Assembly: GCA_900769345.1 (NCBI GenBank)
Contig: CAAGGJ010000179.1
Location: 1 to 20,211, forward strand
DNA from: Bacteroidales bacterium
Lineage (GTDB): Bacteria > Bacteroidota > Bacteroidia > Bacteroidales > Muribaculaceae
Direction of reading: 5' to 3'
Length of the DNA: 20,211 nt
Shown here: one piece after another, positions 6,206 through 11,818 of the stretch
Layout of the letters: every line of letters starts with the position of its first letter
Position numbering within the stretch: the first letter of the stretch is position 1
Notes under the pieces: model-generated
The model's input: the letters and a program-made list of their open reading frames with translations, nothing else
Told to the model about the DNA's origin: nothing
Database searches by the model: none
Translations under genes and position numbers: made by a program

Positions 6206-6488
6206 AATCAAAGCCATCCATTTTGACGCATCTGCAAAATTGGAAAGTTTCATCAACAAGAAAGTGGAGAAACTGGTTCGTCGTAATGAAGAAGTAGAAA
6301 AGGTGGAAGTAAACCTTAAAGTTATAAAGCCCGAATCGGCTATGAACAAGGAAGCCGGCATAAAGCTGGTGATACCTCAGACGGGCGAAATCTTCGCATC
6401 GAAGGTGGCCGATACATTTGAGGAAGCCGTCGACCTGACTATCGATGCACTCGAACATCAGCTCGAAAAGGTGAAAAAGAACAAATAA
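6195..6488 (+). CDS. hpf: Ribosome hibernation promoting factor, short form
   Basis: A 97-residue protein of the HPF/RaiA family with the beta-alpha-beta-beta-beta-alpha layout: MEVKIKAIHFDASAKLESFI at the start, a Lys-rich first helix (NKKVEKLVRR), middle strands (VEVNLKVIKPE, GIKLVIPQTG), and the closing helix TFEEAVDLTIDALEHQLEKV. It binds the decoding channel of the 30S subunit in resting cells. The length fits the short form, without the C-terminal dimerisation domain of long HPF. It overlaps the recombinase gene by 11 bases and is the last gene of the rpsU operon. Translation appears to use a full Shine-Dalgarno sequence, which is unusual in this phylum. The intrinsic terminator lies about 200 nt downstream. 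Confidence 0.95.
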   Translation: MEVKIKAIHFDASAKLESFINKKVEKLVRRNEEVEKVEVNLKVIKPESAMNKEAGIKLVIPQTGEIFASKVADTFEEAVDLTIDALEHQLEKVKKNK

Positions 6489-6603
6489 TACATCGCTTGG
6501 CCGTCAATACATAATTATATATATAAAATGTGAGATGGCCTGCTCGGATGAAGAGTCATAACGGTCGATATGGGAAGCGATTAATTCGACTTTTGAAAGC
6601 GGA

Positions 6604-6668
6604 ATCGGCAAAAATAGCCGCTGAACTGCCGATAGGGTGGTAAGATGAGTAAAAAAGAGACCATCCCG
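6604..6668 (+). other. Structured 3' region of the hpf transcript
   Basis: No gene is supported between hpf and the terminator at 6691. The stretch can fold in competing ways. ATCGGCA (6604-6610) pairs with TGCCGAT (6627-6633), or CGGC (6606-6609) pairs with GCCG (6617-6620). Downstream, GGGTGGT (6635-6641) pairs with ACCATCCC (6661-6668) with one bulged T. No promoter was found for it, so it would be part of the hpf mRNA. Confidence 0.3.
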
Positions 6669-6690
6669 GCGACAAAATGATGAAAATATC

Positions 6691-6744
6691 GACTCCACAC
6701 AGCATAATCGTAGTGATTTTGCTTGTGTGGAGTCTGATTTTTTT
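6691..6744 (+). terminator. Intrinsic terminator of the rpsU-xerC-hpf operon
   Basis: GACTCCACACA (6691-6701) pairs perfectly with TGTGTGGAGTC (6724-6734). GC/GC can extend the helix inward past a bulged T. Seven T residues follow at 6738-6744. The 3' arm and T-run overlap the upstream tRNA promoter. Confidence 0.85.
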
Positions 6745-6753
6745 GTAATTTTG
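6723..6753 (+). promoter_or_regulatory. Upstream promoter (P1) of the tRNA-tuf operon
   Basis: TTG (6723-6725), 20 bases, then TAATTTTG (6746-6753), followed by GCACTCGC. The -33 box lies inside the terminator's 3' arm, so the old transcript ends where the new promoter begins. Confidence 0.55.
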
Positions 6754-6835
6754 CACTCGCAAAAGTGACAGAAAGCAGCGCGGGAGCAGCGAAAGCACAA
6801 TTTTTGATTTTTTTTGGAAAAAAATCCCGTGAATA

Positions 6836-6866
6836 TTTGCTGAATTGAAAATTATGCGTAACTTTG
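6836..6866 (+). promoter_or_regulatory. Downstream promoter (P2) of the tRNA-tuf operon
   Basis: TTTG (6836-6839), 19 bases, TAACTTTG (6859-6866), a full consensus match, again followed by GCACTCGC. Transcription would start near 6873, about 46 nt before tRNA-Thr. Confidence 0.75.
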
Positions 6867-6918
6867 CACTCGCTTATGCTCCACAACGCAAATAGCGGTG
6901 GATGCGACAAGCAAGAAT

Positions 6919-6992
6919 GCCTCTTTAGCTCAGTTGGCCAGAGCACGTGATTTGTAATCTCGGGGTCGTTGGTTCGAATCCGACAAGAGGCT
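6919..6992 (+). tRNA. tRNA-Thr (anticodon TGT)
   Basis: A full cloverleaf of 74 nt. The acceptor stem is GCCTCTT/AAGAGGC, the D stem GCTC/GAGC, and the T arm is GTTGG-TTCGAAT-CCGAC. The anticodon loop TTTGTAA has TGT at 6953-6955. The anticodon stem CGTGA/TCTCG has a T-T mismatch in its middle pair (29-41). The discriminator is T6992 and no CCA is encoded. It reads ACA and probably ACG codons. Confidence 0.95.
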
Positions 6993-7032
6993 CAAAAGAG
7001 AGTTGACACTCAAATAGAGTGAAGACGCAAAA

Positions 7033-7115
7033 GGGTAGTTTCCAGAGCGGCCAAATGGGGCAGACTGTAAATCTGCTGTCTTTCGACTTCGGTGGTTCGA
7101 ATCCATCACTACCCA
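7033..7115 (+). tRNA. tRNA-Tyr (anticodon GTA)
   Basis: An 83-nt class II tRNA with a long variable arm. The acceptor stem is GGGTAGT/ACTACCC, the anticodon stem GCAGA/TCTGC, and loop CTGTAAA has GTA at 7067-7069. The discriminator is A7115; CCA is not encoded. Only 16 nt separate it from the next tRNA. Confidence 0.95.
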
Positions 7116-7131
7116 CACCGCAAGGTGGTTT

Positions 7132-7203
7132 GCCAATGTAGCTCAGGGGTAGAGCGCTTCCTTGGTAAGGAAGAGGTCGCGGGTTCAATTCCCGCCATCG
7201 GCT
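7132..7203 (+). tRNA. tRNA-Thr (anticodon GGT)
   Basis: A 72-nt cloverleaf with perfect anticodon stem CTTCC/GGAAG around TTGGTAA (anticodon GGT) and T stem GCGGG/CCCGC. The acceptor stem GCCAATG/CATCGGC has an A4-C69 mismatch (7135 with 7199). The discriminator is T7203, with no encoded CCA. It reads ACC and ACT. tuf follows after 126 nt in which I see no promoter or convincing terminator, so the two are probably co-transcribed. Confidence 0.93.
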
Positions 7204-7329
7204 CTAAGTAATTTTTTCGGGCGTGACATCGATTGAGGTGTCGATCAGGCAGAATAATGCGTGATGCGTTCGAACGATTTTTTTTACAAAATAGTAAGTT
7301 AATCATTAATCAAAAAAATAACTAAAGTT

Positions 7330-8517
7330 ATGGCAAAAGAGAAATTCGAAAGAACCAAGCCGCACGTTAACATTGGTACTATTGGCCACGTTGACCACGG
7401 TAAAACTACTTTGACTGCTGCCATCTCAAAGACTCTTCACGATAAGGGTTTCGGTAGCGAAGAAGTAAAGTCGTTCGATCAGATCGACAACGCTCCAGAA
7501 GAAAAGGAACGCGGTATCACTATCAACACTGCTCACATCGAGTATGAAACTGCAACTCGTCACTATGCACACGTTGACTGTCCGGGTCACGCTGACTATG
7601 TAAAGAACATGGTTACCGGTGCTGCTCAGATGGACGGTGCAATCGTAGTATGTGCTGCAACTGATGGTCCTATGCCTCAAACTCGTGAACACATCCTTTT
7701 GGCTCGCCAAGTAAACGTACCTCGTCTTGTTGTATTCTTGAACAAGTGCGATATGGTAGACGACCCAGAGCTTCTTGAGCTTGTAGAAATGGATATGCAA
7801 GATCTTCTCACTCAATACGACTTCGAAGAAGACACCCCAATCATCCGCGGTTCTGCACTTGGTGCATTGAACGGTGAACCTGAATGGGTTGACAAAGTAA
7901 TGGAACTTATGGATGCTGTTGACAGCTGGATTCAACTTCCTCCACGTGCAGTTGACAAGCCATTCTTGATGCCTGTTGAAGACGTATTCTCTATCACCGG
8001 TCGTGGTACTGTTGCTACTGGTCGTATCGAAGCTGGTGTAGTTAAGGTAGGTGACGAAGTTCAAATCATGGGTCTTGGTGCAACATTGAAGTCGGTTGTT
8101 ACCGGTGTTGAAATGTTCCGCAAGCTTCTTGATCAAGGTGAAGCAGGTGATAACGTAGGTCTTCTTCTTCGTGGTATCGACAAGAAGGAAATCAAGCGCG
8201 GTATGGTAGTTTGCCACCCGGGTTGCGTTAAGCCTCACGATGAATTCAAGGCTCAAGTATACGTTTTGACTGAAAAGGAAGGTGGTCGTCACACTCCATT
8301 CCGTAACCACTATCGTCCTCAGTTCTATGTACGTACCCTCGACGTTACCGGTGAAATCACTCTTCCGGAAGGCGTAGAAATGGTAATGCCTGGTGACCAC
8401 GTAACTATCAATGTTAAGTTGATTACTCCGGTAGCATGCGACCTTGGTTTGCGTTTCGCTATCCGTGAAGGTGGCCGTACGGTAGGTTCTGGTCAGATTA
8501 TCGAAATCATCGAATAA
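7330..8517 (+). CDS. tuf: Elongation factor Tu
   Basis: A GTPase that brings aminoacyl-tRNA to the ribosome A site. Its 395 residues match the bacterial norm. Domain 1 shows all G motifs: GHVDHGKT (19-26), the switch I region with RGITI (61-65), DCPGH (83-87, with catalytic His87) and NKCD (138-141). Domains 2 and 3 follow to the usual end GQIIEIIE. Codon use is strongly biased to a small set (GGT, GAA, CGT, AAC), as expected for one of the most abundant proteins. The start has an A-rich leader without a Shine-Dalgarno sequence. It follows three tRNA genes and precedes tRNA-Trp, so EF-Tu and tRNAs that it carries are made from one unit. No terminator follows it. Confidence 0.99.
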   Translation: MAKEKFERTKPHVNIGTIGHVDHGKTTLTAAISKTLHDKGFGSEEVKSFDQIDNAPEEKERGITINTAHIEYETATRHYAHVDCPGHADYVKNMVTGAAQMDGAIVVCAATDGPMPQTREHILLARQVNVPRLVVFLNKCDMVDDPELLELVEMDMQDLLTQYDFEEDTPIIRGSALGALNGEPEWVDKVMELMDAVDSWIQLPPRAVDKPFLMPVEDVFSITGRGTVATGRIEAGVVKVGDEVQIMGLGATLKSVVTGVEMFRKLLDQGEAGDNVGLLLRGIDKKEIKRGMVVCHPGCVKPHDEFKAQVYVLTEKEGGRHTPFRNHYRPQFYVRTLDVTGEITLPEGVEMVMPGDHVTINVKLITPVACDLGLRFAIREGGRTVGSGQIIEIIE

Positions 8518-8553
8518 TACCTTAGTTAAGGAATTATAAGATATAAGAAACCG

Positions 8554-8587
8554 ATTCCGGTTAATGTGAAATATCTTTAGCCGGAAT
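8554..8587 (+). other. Hairpin between tuf and tRNA-Trp
   Basis: ATTCCGG (8554-8560) pairs perfectly with CCGGAAT (8581-8587) across a 20-nt loop, ending six bases before tRNA-Trp. There is no T-run. It may mark a processing site that separates the tuf message from the tRNA. Confidence 0.4.
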
Positions 8588-8592
8588 TATTT

Positions 8593-8665
8593 ACGGGAAT
8601 AGCTCAGTCGGTAGAGCACTGGTCTCCAAAACCAGGTGTCGGGAGTTCGAGCCTCTCTTCCCGTG
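8593..8665 (+). tRNA. tRNA-Trp (anticodon CCA)
   Basis: A 73-nt cloverleaf: acceptor ACGGGAA/TTCCCGT, anticodon stem CTGGT/ACCAG around CTCCAAA with CCA at 8626-8628, and T stem GGGAG/CTCTC with one wobble. The discriminator is G8665, as expected for tRNA-Trp. CCA is not encoded. secE begins 16 nt later, so the tRNA must be cut out of the mRNA precursor. Confidence 0.96.
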
Positions 8666-8681
8666 CTAACAAAGAGAAAAA

Positions 8682-8882
8682 ATGAAGAAATTTAAGTTAT
8701 TTACGGATATTGAGGAATCTTATAGAGAGCTTATCTATAAGGTTTCTTGGCCAACTAAGAGTCAACTTGCTTCAAGCACAATTTTGGTCATGATTGCTTC
8801 CATCATAATGGCCTTGGTTGTATTGGTTATGGACAAGGGAATCGACAAGCTGATGCACTTTATTTATTACGGAACACTCTAA
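8682..8882 (+). CDS. secE: Preprotein translocase subunit SecE
   Basis: A 66-residue single-span SecE, the short form found in most bacteria outside the enterics. The amphipathic N-terminal helix carries the family signature YRELIYKVSWPTKSQL (14-29). It is followed by one membrane segment (about 32-50, STILVMIASIIMALVVLVM). SecE clamps SecY in the inner-membrane protein channel. It lies between tRNA-Trp and nusG, the usual secE-nusG pairing. The start has an AAAGAGAAAAA leader and no true Shine-Dalgarno sequence. Confidence 0.95.
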   Translation: MKKFKLFTDIEESYRELIYKVSWPTKSQLASSTILVMIASIIMALVVLVMDKGIDKLMHFIYYGTL

Positions 8883-8974
8883 TAAGTATAGCATTAGAAT
8901 AGGGGCAATTTAGGGTAAATCAATAAACAAAACAGATTGAAAAATCGTCGTTAGGTAAATTATTTAATTCAACA

Positions 8975-9535
8975 ATGTCAGCATCAATGAACATCGAAAA
9001 GAAGTGGTATGCATTGCGTACTATCTCAGGCAAGGAACAGAAGGTGAAGCAGCTTCTCGAAGCTGAAATCAAGAATTCTGATCTTGGTCTCTATGTGTCG
9101 CAGGTGTTGTTGCCTACCGAGAAGGTTTATGTTACCCGTGGCAACAAGAAGGTCGTAAAAGAAAAGACCAGAATGTCGGGCTACATTTTTGTCGAGGCCG
9201 CCTTGACCGGTGAGATTGAGTATGAGCTCAAGAACACCACCGATATCATCGATTTTGTAAGAAACCGCGAGAATCCGCCCAAACCGGAGCCTGTGCGTGA
9301 AGCTGAGATTAATCGTATGCTCGGTGCTGCCGACGACGTAATCGAAGGCGTAGACGAAGGCGTAAACGACTACATGGTAGGCGAAGAGGTGAAGGTGATA
9401 AGTGGTCCTTTCAATGGCTTTATCGGTGAAATTGAGGATGTGAATCGCGAGAAACGCACACTCAAGGTTATGGTAAAGGTTTTCGGTCGAAAGACCCCAC
9501 TCGAGTTGGAAAATTCGCAAGTAGAGCGTGAATAA
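8975..9535 (+). CDS. nusG: Transcription termination/antitermination factor NusG
   Basis: A 186-residue protein with an NGN domain (about 10-115, beginning KKWYALRTISGKEQKVKQLL and including MSGYIFVEA) and a C-terminal KOW domain (about 136-165, GEEVKVISGPFNGFIGEIED). NusG binds the RNA polymerase clamp and links it to Rho or to the ribosome. The start at 8975 is preferred because its context AACAATG resembles the leaders of rplK and rplL; an ATG four codons later at 8987 is possible. It stands between secE and rplK. The preceding 92-nt gap shows no clear promoter. Confidence 0.97.
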   Translation: MSASMNIEKKWYALRTISGKEQKVKQLLEAEIKNSDLGLYVSQVLLPTEKVYVTRGNKKVVKEKTRMSGYIFVEAALTGEIEYELKNTTDIIDFVRNRENPPKPEPVREAEINRMLGAADDVIEGVDEGVNDYMVGEEVKVISGPFNGFIGEIEDVNREKRTLKVMVKVFGRKTPLELENSQVERE

Positions 9536-9536
9536 T

Positions 9537-9590
9537 CGTTAAGGTTACGCTAACGGCTATTCATCCACTTAACGGTTTAATTATTTAAAC
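9537..9590 (+). promoter_or_regulatory. Hairpins in the nusG-rplK gap, candidate uL1 control site
   Basis: CGTTAAG (9537-9543) can pair with CTTAACG (9568-9574) or, in part, with TAACG (9551-9555); the two folds exclude each other. A separate perfect hairpin, GTTTAA/TTAAAC, lies at 9575-9590. In many bacteria uL1 represses rplK-rplA by binding this leader. I infer that role here from position only. Confidence 0.3.
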
Positions 9591-9604
9591 AAAAAATTAG
9601 AACA

Positions 9605-10045
9605 ATGGCTAAAGAAATTGCTGGACAGATCAAATTACAGATTAAGGGTGGAGCAGCAAATCCTTCACCACCAGTAGGACCTGCATTGGGTTCTAAGGGT
9701 ATTAACATCATGGAATTTTGTAAGCAATTCAATGCTCGCACTCAAGACAAGGCAGGCAAGGTGCTTCCGGTAGTAATCACTTATTACACCGACAAGAGCT
9801 TTGACTTCGTTGTAAAGACACCACCGGCAGCTATCCAACTTTTGGAAGCAGCAAAGATTAAGAGTGGTTCGGCTCAACCTAACCGTAAGAAGGTGGCTGA
9901 AGTAACTTGGGAGCAAGTAAAGGCAATTGCAGAAGACAAAATGCCTGATTTGAACTGTTTTACTTTAGACTCGGCTATGAAGATGGTCGCAGGTACAGCC
10001 AGAAGTATGGGTATCACTGTAAAGGGTTCATTCCCTGAAAATTAA
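9605..10045 (+). CDS. rplK: Large ribosomal subunit protein uL11
   Basis: The 146-residue uL11 of the L7/L12 stalk base, which binds 23S rRNA in the GTPase centre. The N-terminal domain has the Pro-rich signature PSPPVGPALGSKGINIMEF (20-38). The rRNA-binding C-terminal domain ends with AMKMVAGTARSMGITVKG. Together with rplA, 17 nt downstream, it forms the usual uL11-uL1 pair. Confidence 0.98.
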   Translation: MAKEIAGQIKLQIKGGAANPSPPVGPALGSKGINIMEFCKQFNARTQDKAGKVLPVVITYYTDKSFDFVVKTPPAAIQLLEAAKIKSGSAQPNRKKVAEVTWEQVKAIAEDKMPDLNCFTLDSAMKMVAGTARSMGITVKGSFPEN

Positions 10046-10062
10046 TTAAACTTCAATTTGAA

Positions 10063-10758
10063 ATGAGCAAACTTACAAAAAATCAAAAGTTAGTCAGCGC
10101 GAAGATTGAAGCAGGGAAGGCTTACACTCTTAAGGAAGCTGCAGAATTGGTGAAGGAAGTGACTTTCACTAAGTTTGATGCTTCAGTCGATATTGATGTA
10201 CGTCTTGGCGTAGATCCTCGTAAGGCTAATCAAATGGTGCGTGGCACAGTATCGTTGCCTCATGGTACAGGTAAGCAAGTACGCGTGCTTGTATTGTGTA
10301 CAGCTGACGCTGAAGCCGGTGCAAAAGAAGCTGGAGCAGATTATGTTGGTTTGGACGAATATATCGAAAAGATTAAGGGCGGCTGGACTGACGTTGATGT
10401 AATCATAACACAACCTGCTATTATGGGTAAGATTGGTGCTCTTGGTCGTGTGCTCGGTCCTCGTGGCTTGATGCCTAACCCAAAGAGCGGTACAGTTACC
10501 GTTGACGTAGCAAAGGCTGTTAAAGAAGTAAAGCAAGGTAAGATAGACTTTAAAGTTGACAAGGGCGGTATCGTGCATACCTCAATTGGTAAGGTTTCGT
10601 TCAACGCAACACAGATTCAAGAAAATGCCAAGGCATTCGTTGATATGTTGCTTAAGCTCAAACCTACAACTGCTAAGGGTACATATCTAAAGAGTGTTTA
10701 TCTTTCGAGTACTATGAGTCCTGGTATCAAGGTTGATACTAAATCGATTAGTGAATAA
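10063..10758 (+). CDS. rplA: Large ribosomal subunit protein uL1
   Basis: A 231-residue uL1, the mobile L1 stalk protein that helps move deacylated tRNA through the E site. Recognisable blocks are FDASVDIDVRLGVDPRKANQ, VSLPHGTGKQVRVLV, and GPRGLMPNPKSGTVT in the RNA-binding domain. The end block is TYLKSVYLSSTMSPGIKVD. uL1 is also the classic autorepressor of its own operon in many bacteria. Only 21 nt separate it from rplJ, so the long rplJ leader of many bacteria is missing. Confidence 0.98.
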   Translation: MSKLTKNQKLVSAKIEAGKAYTLKEAAELVKEVTFTKFDASVDIDVRLGVDPRKANQMVRGTVSLPHGTGKQVRVLVLCTADAEAGAKEAGADYVGLDEYIEKIKGGWTDVDVIITQPAIMGKIGALGRVLGPRGLMPNPKSGTVTVDVAKAVKEVKQGKIDFKVDKGGIVHTSIGKVSFNATQIQENAKAFVDMLLKLKPTTAKGTYLKSVYLSSTMSPGIKVDTKSISE

Positions 10759-10779
10759 CTATTAAACTGCTAAGACAAG

Positions 10780-11307
10780 ATGAAGAAAGAAGATAAGCAA
10801 ATAATCAAAGATAGCATTGCCGAACTCCTCAAAGAGTATAGCGCAGTGTATTTGGTACAAACCAATGGCTTGAACGCAGAATTGACCAGTGCTTTGCGTC
10901 GCGAAGCATTCAAGGCTGAAGTAAAGCTTGTGGTTGTAAAGAACACCTTGGTAAAGAAGGCAATGGAAGAATCGGATGTAGATTATTCCGGTCTTTACGA
11001 AGCATTGAAGGGCTCAACATCATTGATGCTAAGCAACACTGGTAATGCGCCTGCAAAACTCATTAAGGAATTCACCAAGAAGAACAAAGAAGCAGGACTT
11101 CCATTGTTGAAGGCTGCATATGTAGAAGAATCGGTCTACATGGGAGCAGATCAACTCGAAGCACTGTGCAGCATCAAGAGCAAGAACGAACTTATTGGCG
11201 ACATTGTTGGTTTGCTTCAATCGCCTGCTAAGAACGTGATCAGCGCTTTGCAAAGTGGCGGTAACAAGCTTCACGGTATCCTTGAAACTCTATCAAACAA
11301 AGAATAA
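10780..11307 (+). CDS. rplJ: Large ribosomal subunit protein uL10
   Basis: A 175-residue stalk protein that anchors bL12 dimers to the ribosome. The N-terminal rRNA-binding domain shows the family pattern YSAVYLVQTNGLNAELTSALRR-like spacing and VKLVVVKNTLVKKAM. The C-terminal helix that carries bL12 dimers is at about 140-175 (VGLLQSPAKNVISALQSGG). It is followed 33 nt later by rplL, its binding partner, in the universal rplJ-rplL order. Confidence 0.97.
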   Translation: MKKEDKQIIKDSIAELLKEYSAVYLVQTNGLNAELTSALRREAFKAEVKLVVVKNTLVKKAMEESDVDYSGLYEALKGSTSLMLSNTGNAPAKLIKEFTKKNKEAGLPLLKAAYVEESVYMGADQLEALCSIKSKNELIGDIVGLLQSPAKNVISALQSGGNKLHGILETLSNKE

Positions 11308-11340
11308 TAAAAAAATAATAAACAATTAAATCATACAACA

Positions 11341-11715
11341 ATGGCAGATTTGAAAGCTTTTGCAGAACAACTAGTTAACCTTACAGTAAAGGAAGTTAAC
11401 GAACTTGCTCAAATTTTGAAAGAAGAATATGGTATTGAACCAGCAGCTGCAGCAGTAGCAGTAGCAGCAGGTCCGGCAGCTGAAGGCGCAGCAGTTGAAG
11501 AAAAGGACTCATTTGATGTAGTTCTTAAGTCAGCAGGTGCAAGCAAGCTCGCAGTAGTGAAATTGGTAAAGGAACTCACCGGTCTTGGTCTTAAGGAAGC
11601 TAAGGAAATGGTAGACGGTTGTCCATCAGTTCTTAAGGAAGCTGTATCTAAGGCTGAAGCTGAAGGCTTGAAGAAGTCACTCGAAGAAGCTGGCGCTGAA
11701 GTTGAACTTAAATAA
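11341..11715 (+). CDS. rplL: Large ribosomal subunit protein bL12 (L7/L12)
   Basis: A 124-residue acidic stalk protein. It has the N-terminal dimerisation helices (1-33), an Ala-rich hinge (AAAAVAVAAGPAAEGAA), and the conserved C-terminal domain that recruits translation GTPases (KLAVVKLVKELTGLGLKEAK). Lys, Gly and Leu positions of that helix-turn match the family. It is followed by a terminator-like hairpin that probably lets only part of the transcripts continue to rpoB, so that stalk proteins outnumber polymerase. Confidence 0.98.
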   Translation: MADLKAFAEQLVNLTVKEVNELAQILKEEYGIEPAAAAVAVAAGPAAEGAAVEEKDSFDVVLKSAGASKLAVVKLVKELTGLGLKEAKEMVDGCPSVLKEAVSKAEAEGLKKSLEEAGAEVELK

Positions 11716-11718
11716 TAT

Positions 11719-11736
11719 TGCCTGATTATTCAGGTA
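11719..11736 (+). other. Small hairpin after rplL, possible processing site
   Basis: CCTGA (11721-11725) pairs with TCAGG (11730-11734) around TTAT, extendable by a G-T and a T-A pair. It lies between the rplL stop and the attenuator. In E. coli an RNase III cut falls in the same gap; here this is only an analogy. Confidence 0.3.
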
Positions 11737-11740
11737 TATG

Positions 11741-11778
11741 GGTTAAGAATCCTCTATATGTCGATTCTTAACCTTTTT
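11741..11778 (+). terminator. Intrinsic terminator or attenuator between rplL and rpoB
   Basis: GGTTAAGAATC (11741-11751) pairs perfectly with GATTCTTAACC (11763-11773) over an 11-nt loop, and five T residues follow. No promoter matching the consensus was found between it and rpoB, so it should be leaky and act as an attenuator. Confidence 0.85.
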
Positions 11779-11818
11779 GTGCTATAAAAATTTTGAGTTC
11801 ACCCTAATTTAATTTTTC

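Noticed and set aside
6645..6680. Eleven-codon frame MSKKETIPATK after hpf
   Set aside because: Too short, with no ribosome site. It falls within a region that folds as RNA.
7267..7285. CGTTCGAACG palindrome followed by eight T residues before tuf
   Set aside because: As a hairpin it has only three pairs, too weak for an intrinsic terminator, and tuf has no promoter after it.
7426..8400. 324-codon open frame antisense to tuf
   Set aside because: It is a by-product of the strongly biased codon use of tuf. The translation has no family signature and no start context.
8518..8533. CCTT-AGTT-AAGG hairpin directly after tuf as a terminator
   Set aside because: Four pairs and no T-run; transcription must continue into tRNA-Trp and secE.
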